Source of the DNA: JBDTNQ01 sp039933635
GTDB taxonomy: Bacteria > Acidobacteriota > Vicinamibacteria > Vicinamibacterales > SCN-69-37
Reading direction: 5' to 3'
NCBI GenBank assembly: GCA_039933635.1
Contig: JBDTNQ010000099.1
Location: 1-16,773 of the forward strand
DNA length: 16,773 bases
Numbering within the stretch: the first letter of the stretch is position 1; every line of letters begins with the position of its first letter. The notes under the pieces are model-generated. The model was given only the letters and a program-made list of their open reading frames with translations, searched no databases and was not told where the DNA came from. The translations under genes and the position numbers were made by a program. Below are positions 1-8,099 of this stretch, in pieces.

Positions 1-91
1 CCGGTCTGACAATCCGTTGCAGGCGCAGCCAACGCCCGCGAGTCGCCACGGGGCGTGTGGACATGCCAGGGGCGCGCGGTTGGAATTGCGC

Positions 92-1105
<1,014 letters not shown>

Positions 1106-1111
1106 GGGGAG

Positions 1112-1115
1112 CCTC
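1112..1115 (-). promoter_or_regulatory. Shine-Dalgarno GAGG of the methyltransferase gene
   Basis: On the minus strand GAGG is followed by six bases and GTG at 1105. This favours that start over the in-frame TTG at 1138. Confidence 0.5.
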
Positions 1116-1154
1116 GAATGCGCGGGATCGAAGCCCAAAGAGGGCCCCGGTAAA

Positions 1155-1180
1155 CCCCAGGCCTGAAGGCCTGGGGTTCC
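1155..1180. repeat. Perfect palindromic hairpin repeat (CCTGAAGG core)
   Basis: Arms 1155-1166 (AACCCCAGGCCT) and 1169-1180 (AGGCCTGGGGTT) are exact reverse complements around a central GA, so either strand can fold into an 11-bp stem with a four-base loop. It sits between the stop of the hydrolase gene (1215) and the start of the methyltransferase gene (1105). No clear T-run follows on either strand; on the minus strand only TTT does. It is therefore better read as a REP-like intergenic palindrome than as a standard intrinsic terminator, although it could stabilise an mRNA 3' end. The same CCTGAAGG centre and GGGG arms recur at 4761-4782. Confidence 0.85.
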
Positions 1181-1214
1181 GTGCCGGAGCGCTCGACCTT
1201 CGATCGTTCTGTCT

Positions 1215-2156
1215 CTACTTCAAGTTCGCGCGATAGAACCGCAACACCAGCGGCCACGCGTCCTGCGTCGCCTTCAGGTTGGCGCCGTTGGCGCCTGCCT
1301 GTGAGAACACGAAGCCGTGTCCGGCCCCTTCGAATGTGTGCACGTCATAGCTCTTACCGAGCTTCTTCATCGCGTCCTGCGTCACCGGCACCGTCGCACC
1401 GATACGCGCATCGTTGCCGGCGTACATCCCCATCACTGGAGCCTTCGTGTTGGCCAGCGCCGCGGCGACCGAATCCACTGTCGCGTCACTCGTGCCCGTT
1501 CCAGGCGCCGAGCCGTAGAACACCACGGCCGCATTCAGGTTCGGCTGCTGCGCCGCGTAGAGGAAGCTCTGCGATCCACCCCAGCAGAAGCCGACGACGC
1601 CCGTCTTGCCGTTGGAAGCTGGAAGCTTCTTGCCGTAGTCCATCGCCGCGTTCAGCCGCGCGACGACGTCGGCGGGTGTCAGCGTTCCAATGGCCGCGTT
1701 CACTCCGGTTCCGAGCGAGTCGCTGCCGCCACCATTCGGCCCCTTGCCCGACAAGAAGTCCGGCACGATCGCAATGAAGCCATCCTGCGCGAGCTGATCG
1801 CCCAGCGCCCGCGCGAGATCGCGCATGCCGAAGATGTCGTGAATCACGAGCACGACGCCGGTCTTCGTCGGGCTCTCCGGATACACGACCCAGCTCTTCA
1901 GCGCCGTGCCGTCCGCCATCTTGATGTCGACCCACTCGCCGTGGCGCGAAGACTCCTTCAGCGCGCGCGCGGCGTGATCGTTCGTGCCCGGCGGAATGGC
2001 GTCGTTCCAGGGAACGTCAATCGGTGGCACCTGGGGCGCACCAGCGCGACCAGCAGGGGCGCCTCCGGGCATCGCAGGAGCTTGCGGGGCCGGCGTCTGC
2101 GCCAGGACTGGCGCGGCGATCGCCATCGCCGCGAAAAACAGCGTTACTCGCTTCAT
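1215..2156 (-). CDS. Exported dienelactone hydrolase family protein (alpha/beta hydrolase)
   Basis: Predicted 313-residue hydrolase. Residues 1 to about 20 form a signal peptide: MKR, a hydrophobic stretch, then VLAQ as a likely signal peptidase I site. A linker rich in Pro, Ala and Gly follows to about residue 45. The catalytic domain shows the nucleophile elbow GFCWGG (Cys191), an acid in GNDARIG (Asp249) and the histidine in GAGHGF (His280), the Cys-Asp-His triad of dienelactone hydrolases; IHDIFG near 106 is also typical. Cytosolic family members open dienelactones in chlorocatechol breakdown, but many exported homologues act on unknown esters, and no catechol genes are nearby. I chose ATG at 2156 because GGAGG (2166-2170) lies nine bases before it. 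The in-frame ATG at 2165 directly abuts that GGAGG, leaving no spacer. It is divergent from the acyl-ligase fusion over 45 bp. Confidence 0.88.
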   Translation of the reverse strand: MKRVTLFFAAMAIAAPVLAQTPAPQAPAMPGGAPAGRAGAPQVPPIDVPWNDAIPPGTNDHAARALKESSRHGEWVDIKMADGTALKSWVVYPESPTKTGVVLVIHDIFGMRDLARALGDQLAQDGFIAIVPDFLSGKGPNGGGSDSLGTGVNAAIGTLTPADVVARLNAAMDYGKKLPASNGKTGVVGFCWGGSQSFLYAAQQPNLNAAVVFYGSAPGTGTSDATVDSVAAALANTKAPVMGMYAGNDARIGATVPVTQDAMKKLGKSYDVHTFEGAGHGFVFSQAGANGANLKATQDAWPLVLRFYRANLK

Positions 2157-2165
2157 AGATCTCAT

Positions 2166-2170
2166 CCTCC
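2166..2170 (-). promoter_or_regulatory. Shine-Dalgarno GGAGG of the hydrolase gene
   Basis: A perfect GGAGG on the minus strand lies nine bases from ATG at 2156 and directly abuts the alternative ATG at 2165. It therefore decides the start in favour of 2156. Confidence 0.75.
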
Positions 2171-2187
2171 GTTGTGGTGCCGGTCTG

Positions 2188-2194
2188 TATTATG
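2188..2194. promoter_or_regulatory. Candidate bidirectional -10 element between hydrolase and acyl-ligase genes
   Basis: The heptamer TATTATG reads TATTAT on the plus strand (2188-2193) and CATAAT on the minus strand (2194-2189), each a fair sigma70 -10. From the minus reading, a start about seven bases downstream gives a leader of about 26 nt that includes the GGAGG. From the plus reading it gives a leader of about two bases before ATG at 2202. No good -35 is visible for either direction. Sequence only, not proven. Confidence 0.45.
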
Positions 2195-2201
2195 GGGCCA
2201 C

Positions 2202-4754
2202 ATGGCCCGTGACACGCTCCTCGATTTCTTCGAGGACTACGCCCATTCCGACGACGTCTTCCTCGTGCACGACGACGGCTACCGTGTCCGGCAGGCGAGC
2301 TACCGTCAGGTCGGCGATGCAGCCCTGGAGTTTGCCGATCAGCTGGAGGCCGCGGGTGTTGGCGCCGGTCACAAGGTCGTCATCTGGTCCGAGAACCGCG
2401 CGGAATGGGTCATCGCCCTCTGGGGCTGCCTCATGGCGCGCGCGGTGCTCGTCCCCGTCGATTTCCGCGCGTCCGCCGATCTGCTCTCCCGCATCACCCA
2501 CATCGTCCAGGCCAAAGTCGTCCTGGTCGGCAGTGAGGTCGCGGCTCCCACCGATCTCGCGGGCGTGGTGTGGAGGCTCGAACAGGCCGTCTGGTTTCCC
2601 GTGAGACCGGCCGATCGGGCCGACCGGAAGACTCGAGAGCCAATCGCTCCCTCATCGCTCGCCGAAATCATCTTCACGTCCGGCGCCACGGCCGATCCGA
2701 AGGGCGTGACCATCACGCATCGCAACGTGCTCGCCAACATCATCCCGATCGAACGGGAGATGAAGAAATACCTGCGGTACGCGCGGCCGTTTCGTCCGAT
2801 TCGCTTTCTGAACCTCCTGCCGTTGAGTCACATGTTCGGCCAGTCGATGGCGACATTCGTGCCGCCGATGCTCTCGGGTACGGTCGTGTTCTCCCACGGG
2901 TACAGCCCGGCGGAAATCATCCGGCAGATCAAATCGCGGCGCATCTCCGTGCTCGTGTGTGTCCCGAAGGTGCTCGATGTGCTGCGCGAGCACGTCGAGC
3001 GCGTGGCGCCCGACGCCAAAGGCCCCGACCCGCTGGCTGGCAGGCACTGGGCGTGGCGATGGTGGCACTTCCGCAAGATCCACCGGATGTTCGGATGGAA
3101 GTTCTGGTGCGTCGTCTGCGGCGCCGCACCGCTCGATCCGGAACTCGAAGCGTTCTGGCGCAAGCTCGGCTTCCTCGTCGTCCAGGGCTACGGTCTCACG
3201 GAGACCGCGCCGATCGTCACGTTGAACCACCCCCTGCGCGCATCGAAAGGCACGGTCGGCACACCAATCGGCGGCGTGGAGGTGCGGATCGCGCCGGACG
3301 GCGAGATCCTCGTGCGCGGCGACAACGTGACATCGGGCTATTACCGGCCCGATGGATCGCCGCCACCCGACGCCGACGCGGCGTTCAAGGACGGCTGGTT
3401 CCACACCGGCGACATCGGCGAACTCGATGCGGCCGGACGACTGCTCATCAAGGGCCGCAAGAAGGAGATGATCGTCACGCCGCAGGGCCTGAACGTCTTC
3501 CCCGAAGACGTCGAGCGCACGCTGATCGCGCAACCTGGCGTGACGGACGCGGCGGTCGTCGGACTGAAGGTCGACGGCGAGGAACGAATCCACGCAGTAC
3601 TTGTTCTTGTCCCGGGTGCGGATACGAACGCGATCGTCCGCGGCGCGAACGCCACACTCGAAGATCACCAGCGCGTGTGGAGCACGTCCGTGTGGCCGGG
3701 CGACGCGCTGCCTCGAACAGAAGGCACACAAAAGCTGAAGCGGCGCCAGATTCAGCAGTGGGCCTCCGGTGAGGCGCCAACGACCTCGGCGACCACCGGC
3801 ACCTCGTTGCCGGAGATCATCGGTCGTTACACGGCGGGCCGGACGCTGACGCCGGACACCACGCTGGAGGAACTGGGCCTGAGCTCGCTCGATCGCGTGG
3901 AGCTCATGATGGCGCTCGAAGAGGCGTTTCACACGACGCTCGACGAATCGCTTCTGGCCGGCCCGCGCTCCATTCGGGAACTCGAGGCCCTGCTGAGGAC
4001 GGACGCGATGCCAGACGCCGGCGCGAGTGCGACGACCGCGCCCGCGACGCGGTCGCTGGCCGAAACACCTATCGCGTTTCCTTCGTGGAATCGCTCGGCG
4101 CCGGCTCGGTTCATGCGCCGCATCAGCCTGCCGACCTGGATTCTGCCCTGGGGTCGCATCTTCATGAAGATGACGGTCCACGGGCTCGAGCACCTGCACG
4201 GGATTCAGACGCCCGTGATTTTCGCCGCCAACCATCAGAGCCACATGGACACGCCCGCGATCCTCCGCGCCTTGCCCACACGCTGGCGCTATCGGGTCGC
4301 GCCGGCCATGGCCAAGGAGTTCTTCAAGGCGCACTTCAATCCGACGGCGTACACGCGCGGGGAGTGGTTCACCAACAGCCTCAATTACTACCTGTCGTGT
4401 GAGTTCTTCAACGCCTTCCCGCTGCCGCAGCGCGAGGGCGGCACCCGCCAGACGTTGCGCTACATCGGCGAGATCATGGCCGGCGGTGACTCCGTGCTGA
4501 TCTTCCCGGAGGGCAAACGCGAGGGCGTGATTGGCGCCTTCCGGCCTGGGATCGGGATGATCGCGGCGAAGCTCGACGTGCCAGTGGTGCCGGTTCGCAT
4601 CAGCGGCCTCGACAAGGTCCTCCACCCGACGATGAAGTTTCCGAAACGTGGCCCGGTGACGGTCTCGTTCGGGGCCCCGCTTCGGCTGGCGGGCGAGGAC
4701 TACGCCGCGCTGGCGAAGCAAGTCGAAGAGGCGGTCAAAGCATTGGAAACGTAA
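2202..4754 (+). CDS. Fusion protein: AMP-forming acyl ligase, acyl carrier protein, PlsC-type acyltransferase
   Basis: Predicted 850-residue three-domain enzyme. Residues 1-520 are an AMP-binding acyl ligase: FTSGATADPKGV (159-169 region), YGLTET (330-335), TGDIGELD (402-409), GRKKEMI (418-424), and a C-terminal Lys in TQKLKRR (K511 or K513). Residues about 530-600 are a carrier domain; GLSSLDRVEL places the phosphopantetheine serine at S562. Residues about 640-850 are a PlsC/LPLAT acyltransferase with NHQSHMD (H678, D683) and FPEGKREG (768-775). The likely chemistry is activation of a fatty acid as acyl-AMP, loading onto the in-cis ACP, and transfer to a lysophospholipid or glycerol phosphate at the membrane. 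Escherichia coli Aas joins acyltransferase and ligase in the opposite order and uses separate ACP. The open frame extends upstream to 1317, but that part is antisense to the hydrolase; ATG at 2202 starts a normal ligase N-terminus. The lipid made is unknown. Confidence 0.88.
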   Translation: MARDTLLDFFEDYAHSDDVFLVHDDGYRVRQASYRQVGDAALEFADQLEAAGVGAGHKVVIWSENRAEWVIALWGCLMARAVLVPVDFRASADLLSRITHIVQAKVVLVGSEVAAPTDLAGVVWRLEQAVWFPVRPADRADRKTREPIAPSSLAEIIFTSGATADPKGVTITHRNVLANIIPIEREMKKYLRYARPFRPIRFLNLLPLSHMFGQSMATFVPPMLSGTVVFSHGYSPAEIIRQIKSRRISVLVCVPKVLDVLREHVERVAPDAKGPDPLAGRHWAWRWWHFRKIHRMFGWKFWCVVCGAAPLDPELEAFWRKLGFLVVQGYGLTETAPIVTLNHPLRASKGTVGTPIGGVEVRIAPDGEILVRGDNVTSGYYRPDGSPPPDADAAFKDGWFHTGDIGELDAAGRLLIKGRKKEMIVTPQGLNVFPEDVERTLIAQPGVTDAAVVGLKVDGEERIHAVLVLVPGADTNAIVRGANATLEDHQRVWSTSVWPGDALPRTEGTQKLKRRQIQQWASGEAPTTSATTGTSLPEIIGRYTAGRTLTPDTTLEELGLSSLDRVELMMALEEAFHTTLDESLLAGPRSIRELEALLRTDAMPDAGASATTAPATRSLAETPIAFPSWNRSAPARFMRRISLPTWILPWGRIFMKMTVHGLEHLHGIQTPVIFAANHQSHMDTPAILRALPTRWRYRVAPAMAKEFFKAHFNPTAYTRGEWFTNSLNYYLSCEFFNAFPLPQREGGTRQTLRYIGEIMAGGDSVLIFPEGKREGVIGAFRPGIGMIAAKLDVPVVPVRISGLDKVLHPTMKFPKRGPVTVSFGAPLRLAGEDYAALAKQVEEAVKALET

Positions 4755-4760
4755 GGTTTG

Positions 4761-4850
4761 CCCCGGACCTGAAGGTCCGGGGGCCACGGAGGTCAAGGTC
4801 CGGGGCTCCACCGAGCACAAGCCGGGGTTCCACCGAGCTGGAGCCCGGGG
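4761..4850. repeat. GC-rich palindrome followed by degenerate ~23-bp tandem repeats
   Basis: A perfect palindrome (CCCCGGACCT, GA, AGGTCCGGGG; 4761-4782) is followed by repeated half-sites. AAGGTCCGGGG occurs at 4772 and again at 4795, AAGCCGGGG at 4819 and AGCCCGGGG at 4842, giving spacings of 23, 24 and 23 bases. Units two and three share a CTCCACCGAGC or TTCCACCGAGC tail. It fills the gap between the acyl-ligase stop and infA and carries no T-run. The same core and the GGGGTTCC flank occur at 1155-1182, so this is a dispersed family. The rest of this 196-bp gap (4851-4935) shows nothing else I can name. Confidence 0.8.
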
Positions 4851-4935
4851 TTTCACGAACGATCTGGCGCGGGCCGCGAGCCCATGAACCCCGATCCGCA
4901 GGCCCTTGCGCGTCCAAGTGCTATGCTTATGCGTT

Positions 4936-4942
4936 GAGAGGA
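4936..4942 (+). promoter_or_regulatory. Shine-Dalgarno GAGAGGA of infA
   Basis: AGGA at 4939-4942 is followed by eight bases and TTG at 4951. It fixes the TTG as the infA start and removes the 15-residue upstream extension. Confidence 0.7.
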
Positions 4943-4950
4943 CAGCAAAT

Positions 4951-5169
4951 TTGAGCAAGGACGACCTGATTGATGTTCAAGGCACCGTGGTGGCCGTGCA
5001 TAGCGGGGGGTTGTACCGCGTGCAGGTGGATTCGGGCCACGAAGTGCTCGCCCAGTTGAGTGGCCGCATGCGCCGCTTCCGCATCAAGGTCGTCCCAGGA
5101 GACCGGGTCACCGTGGGCGTGTCGCCCTACGATCCGGTGCGAGGCATCATCACCTTCCGCGCCCGCTGA
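4951..5169 (+). CDS. infA: Translation initiation factor IF-1
   Basis: A 72-residue protein, the exact length of Escherichia coli IF-1, covering the whole single OB-fold domain. Conserved blocks are QGTV near residue 10, YRV(Q)VDSGHEVLAQLSGRMRR across 22-42, GDRVTV near 50 and SPYD..RG.ITFR at the C-terminus. IF-1 sits in the 30S A site and helps IF-2 and IF-3 during initiation. The start is TTG, supported by a Shine-Dalgarno site and by family length. It is followed after nine bases by the DEAD-box helicase gene on the same strand, so the two are probably co-transcribed. It lies outside the usual infA/rpmJ ribosomal-protein context. TTG can lower initiation efficiency; whether that matters here is speculation. 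Confidence 0.96.
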   Translation: MSKDDLIDVQGTVVAVHSGGLYRVQVDSGHEVLAQLSGRMRRFRIKVVPGDRVTVGVSPYDPVRGIITFRAR

Positions 5170-5178
5170 TTCCGAGCC

Positions 5179-6462
5179 TTGACGATAGACGCCAAACCCC
5201 AAGGACCGCAGCAGCGACGGCGCCGAGGGCGTCGTGGCGCCAGCAGTGGAGGCGCCAGCCCAAGCAGCCGGCCTCAGGCCGCGGCTGGCTCGCCACACCC
5301 CTCCCGTGAATCGTCGCCGTTCGATCCCGCACCGCTTGCCTTTCGCTCCCTGATCACTGACGCAGACCTGCTCGACGCGCTCGAACAGCGCGGTTACGAA
5401 AGGACCACGTCCATCCAGAGCGCCGTCCTGCCATACGCGCTCGACGGGCGTGACGTCATCGGCTGCGCCGAAACCGGCACCGGGAAGACGGCCGCCTATC
5501 TGCTGCCCATCCTGGCCCGGCTGCTGAGGGAGAACAAGGAAGGCTACCGCGCGCCGCGCGGGGTCACGCGGGCGCTGATCCTGGCTCCAACGCGCGAGCT
5601 CGCCACGCAGATCGACGACGAAGTCCAGGGGTTCGCCTATCACGCGCCCGTCTCGAGCGTGGCCGTCTACGGCGGCGTGCCGATGGAACCGCAGGCCCGG
5701 GCGCTCAAGGCCGGCGTCGACATCGTCGTCGCCACGCCGGGGCGGTTGCTCGATCACATGCGGAGCAGCGTCGGCGACTTTTCAAAGCTCGAGATCTTCG
5801 TGCTCGACGAAGCGGACCGCATGATGGACATGGGCTTCTGGCCCGACGTCCGGCGCATCGCCGAAGCGCTGCCACCGTCAACGGCACGCCAGACGATGCT
5901 GTTTTCGGCGACGATGCCGGACGAAGTGATGCGGTTCGCCGACGCGCTGGCACCGACGTCGGTGTTCATCCAGGTCGGATCCCGACGCGGCCCGGCGCAG
6001 ACCATCTCGCACGAAGGACGCATTCTGCCGACGCGTGAGAAGCCGGCGTTTCTCGCGAAGTATCTCAAGAAGGTGCACGAACCGGCCATCGTCTTCGTGA
6101 ACACCAAGATCGGCTGCGATCGTCTCGCGCGGCACCTTCAGCAGGCGGGTCTCCGCGCCGTGGCGATTCACGCGGATCGCGCCCAGAAAGATCGGACCGC
6201 CGCCATCGAGGCGTTCCGGTCCGGGCGCATCAAAGTGCTCGTGGCCACGGACGTCGCCGCGCGTGGACTCGACATCGAATCGGTGGGCCTCATCGTCAAC
6301 TACGAAGTCCCGCACGGCCTCGACAGCTACGTGCACCGCGTCGGCCGCACGGGCCGGAATGACGCAACCGGACACGCGCTCACGCTCGCCGATCCGCAGG
6401 AACGCGGAGATCTCGAGGATGTCGAGAAGGCGTTCGGCCTCAAGCTGCTCAACGAGGAATAG
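5179..6462 (+). CDS. DEAD-box ATP-dependent RNA helicase (RhlE-like)
   Basis: A 427-residue helicase. Residues 1 to about 48 are basic and low in complexity (RRRRGRRG, then Ser/Ala/Pro), probably an RNA-binding tail. The core has a Q motif (Phe55 and Gln80), Walker A AETGTGKT (97-104), PTRELA (137-142), TPGR (186-189), DEAD (210-213) and SAT (243-245). The second RecA domain has ARGLD and HRVGRTGR. The protein ends soon after the second domain, with none of the C-terminal RNA-binding extensions of DeaD or DbpA, so RhlE-like is the closest fit. The role is likely to be ribosome assembly or mRNA unwinding. The start is TTG at 5179, nine bases after the infA stop, with no strong Shine-Dalgarno, suggesting coupling to infA translation. 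An ATG start further in would lose the Q motif. Confidence 0.93.
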   Translation: MTIDAKPQGPQQRRRRGRRGASSGGASPSSRPQAAAGSPHPSRESSPFDPAPLAFRSLITDADLLDALEQRGYERTTSIQSAVLPYALDGRDVIGCAETGTGKTAAYLLPILARLLRENKEGYRAPRGVTRALILAPTRELATQIDDEVQGFAYHAPVSSVAVYGGVPMEPQARALKAGVDIVVATPGRLLDHMRSSVGDFSKLEIFVLDEADRMMDMGFWPDVRRIAEALPPSTARQTMLFSATMPDEVMRFADALAPTSVFIQVGSRRGPAQTISHEGRILPTREKPAFLAKYLKKVHEPAIVFVNTKIGCDRLARHLQQAGLRAVAIHADRAQKDRTAAIEAFRSGRIKVLVATDVAARGLDIESVGLIVNYEVPHGLDSYVHRVGRTGRNDATGHALTLADPQERGDLEDVEKAFGLKLLNEE

Positions 6463-6489
6463 CGTGCTCGCGGCGCGGGAGTAGCCGAA

Positions 6490-7032
6490 ATGCACCCACG
6501 AACGCAGGAACTGCTCACCCACCTCGCGCACTCGCGCGCCGACCTCACGCACGCCCTCGCGTCCGTTCCGCCGCAGGAACGCCACATCAAACCCGGGCCG
6601 GATCAATGGTCCGTCGCCGAAATTCTCGAGCACCTTTCCATCGTCGAGACCCGGATCGGCGACATGGTGGCCCGAGACGTGACGACGGCCAAGCTGGCCG
6701 GACTCGGCCGTGAGACGACGGACTCATCGGTCCTGGCATCGCTCGATGTGGCGGGCCTGAAGGATCGCAGCCAGAAGCGCGTGGCGAGTGGTCCGTCGCT
6801 TCCGATAGGGACGATCGACGCCGCAGAGGCGTGGACGCGGCTCGAGGCAAGTCGCGCGCGCCTGGAGGCCGTCCTGCGCGACGCCGACGGCTGGGCCCTC
6901 GAGACGCTCTCGCAAGCCCATCCGAGGCTGGGCGCGATGAACCTCTATCAGTGGATCGGATTCGTCGGCGCGCACGAATCGCGTCACGCGGCACAGATTG
7001 TGGAAACGGGTGCGGCGGTCCGACGTCTCTAG
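6490..7032 (+). CDS. DinB superfamily (YfiT-like) putative metal-dependent protein
   Basis: A 180-residue four-helix-bundle protein of the DinB/YfiT superfamily. The usual metal ligands are visible: His48 in WSVAEILEHLS, and His162 and His166 in GAHESRHAAQI. DQWSVAEILEHL is the family's typical second-helix signature. Superfamily members act as thiol-dependent transferases (bacillithiol, mycothiol or glutathione) or have no known activity. The specific function cannot be inferred here; the name does not mean DNA polymerase IV. ATG at 6490 has a weak GGGAG (6478-6482 region) upstream and lies 27 bases after the helicase stop, so it may share that transcript. Its TAG stop overlaps the stop of the convergent BRCT gene within CTAG at 7029-7032. 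Confidence 0.85.
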   Translation: MHPRTQELLTHLAHSRADLTHALASVPPQERHIKPGPDQWSVAEILEHLSIVETRIGDMVARDVTTAKLAGLGRETTDSSVLASLDVAGLKDRSQKRVASGPSLPIGTIDAAEAWTRLEASRARLEAVLRDADGWALETLSQAHPRLGAMNLYQWIGFVGAHESRHAAQIVETGAAVRRL

Positions 7033-8090
7033 TCCGAGAATTCCTTCGCCAGTTCCACGAACTCGCCGTCGGGCGCGAGCGCACGATATTCCCGCCAGTG
7101 TGCGCGGGCGTCGCTCGATCGGCCCGTCTTCTCGAGCGTCACCGCCAGGTAGAAGTGGGCTTCCGGATACGCCGGATTGATCGCCAGCGCGTCACGGTAC
7201 GCGGTCACGGCTTCGGCAAACCTCGACAGATCGTGATGGATGTTGCCGAGGTTGAAGTAGGCTTCGAAACACTCCGCATCCAGCCGAATCGCCTTCTCGT
7301 AAAGGGCCTCGGCCTCGACGAGCTCGTCACGTTCGTAGTGGATATTCGCGAGATTCACGATGGCGGGCACGAGCTGCGGATCGAACAGCGCCGCGCGGCG
7401 GTACGCCACGGCTGCTCCGTCAAGATCCCGCTCCGCACCATCGTCGAGCTCCGCGCCTTCGAGGAAATACTTCGTCGCAAGCGCGCGATTGGCCGCCAGG
7501 ATCGCCTGCGCCCGATCCGTCGCGACCGGCGTCACGACAGCGCTCGCGGGCTTCGGCGAGAGCGAAACCACGCGCGCGCGAGGGCGCTCACCGCGCGGCT
7601 GGAAATCCAGCGCGAGCTGTCCCTGCGCCTCGGCCGAGAGTGCCCGCAGCAGTCCGGGTAAGGACGCGCCCTGCTCGATCTCGGTCACGGCCTGCCGGAC
7701 CACGTGGAGATCGCTGAAGGAGTAGCGGCCGACGATGGGCCGGACGAGTCCCCACTTCTCCAGGTAGCGCAGGTGATCCTCTTTGAGGACGGGATACATC
7801 CCACGAAGGTCGCGAGCCGAGTAGTACCGCGCGCGGAGCGTTTCGAGATCCGGCAGCCCGGCCTCGCGACACAACTCGCTCTCAGTGACGATGTGGGAGA
7901 CCTGTGCCGGCAGATCGCCGGCATCGTCACCGGTCACAACGGCGACCGTGCCCGGCGTGAGATCCGCCGAGAACGTGCCGCCGAGGCGCTCGACGATGGC
8001 GCGGACGTCACGTCGCGAGAGGACGGACAACTTCCCCGCCAGGGCCACCTGCTGGCCGAAAAACAGCTGACCTCCGGACGCCTTCACCAC
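7029..8090 (-). CDS. BRCT + MerR-like HTH + TPR repeat protein
   Basis: A 353-residue protein with three recognisable parts. Residues about 12-85 resemble a BRCT domain like that of bacterial DNA ligase: VALAGKLSVLSRRDVRAIVE, LGGTF, then VVTGD. Residues about 89-150 resemble a MerR-type winged helix: YSARDLRGMYP, LRYLEKWGLVRP, RYSFSDL. Residues about 160-190 form a basic, proline-containing linker. Residues about 223-340 carry three or more TPRs (AAVAYRRAALFDPQ, AEALYEKAIRLDAE, AVTAYRDALAINP, with YFNLGNIHHD and FYLAVTLEK helices). There is no signal peptide or membrane segment, so it is cytosolic. BRCT modules bind DNA ends or phosphopeptides and TPRs bind proteins; a DNA-bound adaptor or regulator is the simplest inference. 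The start is GTG (two GTG codons in tandem) without a Shine-Dalgarno. It is divergent from glk over 67 bp. Confidence 0.8.
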   Translation of the reverse strand: MVKASGGQLFFGQQVALAGKLSVLSRRDVRAIVERLGGTFSADLTPGTVAVVTGDDAGDLPAQVSHIVTESELCREAGLPDLETLRARYYSARDLRGMYPVLKEDHLRYLEKWGLVRPIVGRYSFSDLHVVRQAVTEIEQGASLPGLLRALSAEAQGQLALDFQPRGERPRARVVSLSPKPASAVVTPVATDRAQAILAANRALATKYFLEGAELDDGAERDLDGAAVAYRRAALFDPQLVPAIVNLANIHYERDELVEAEALYEKAIRLDAECFEAYFNLGNIHHDLSRFAEAVTAYRDALAINPAYPEAHFYLAVTLEKTGRSSDARAHWREYRALAPDGEFVELAKEFSD

Positions 8091-8099
8091 GCAGACGCC

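Noticed and set aside
1155..1180. Intrinsic terminator of the hydrolase gene
   Set aside because: The stem is strong, but only three T follow on the minus strand, and the same palindrome recurs elsewhere as a repeat.
1614..1633. GGAAGCTGGAAGCTT-like short repeat inside the hydrolase gene
   Set aside because: It keeps the reading frame and encodes an ordinary loop before the catalytic Cys; one short match is not evidence of an element.
1317..2201. Upstream extension of the acyl-ligase open frame
   Set aside because: It is antisense to the dienelactone hydrolase, is Arg/His-rich without domains, and the ligase N-terminus starts naturally at 2202.
4761..4850. CRISPR-like direct repeats
   Set aside because: Units are about 23 bases, contiguous and degenerate with no unique spacers, and no cas gene is nearby.
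4906..4934. TTGCGC and TATGCT upstream of infA as a sigma70 promoter
   Set aside because: Only ten bases separate the two hexamers, and other pairings match poorly.
2652..4958. A 768-codon open frame on the minus strand across the acyl-ligase fusion
   Set aside because: It is an antisense shadow caused by high GC; it is rich in Arg and His with no domain, while the plus strand carries three intact enzyme domains.
6490..7032. DinB as DNA polymerase IV
   Set aside because: The protein is a 180-residue four-helix bundle with three His ligands; it shares only the name with polymerase IV.
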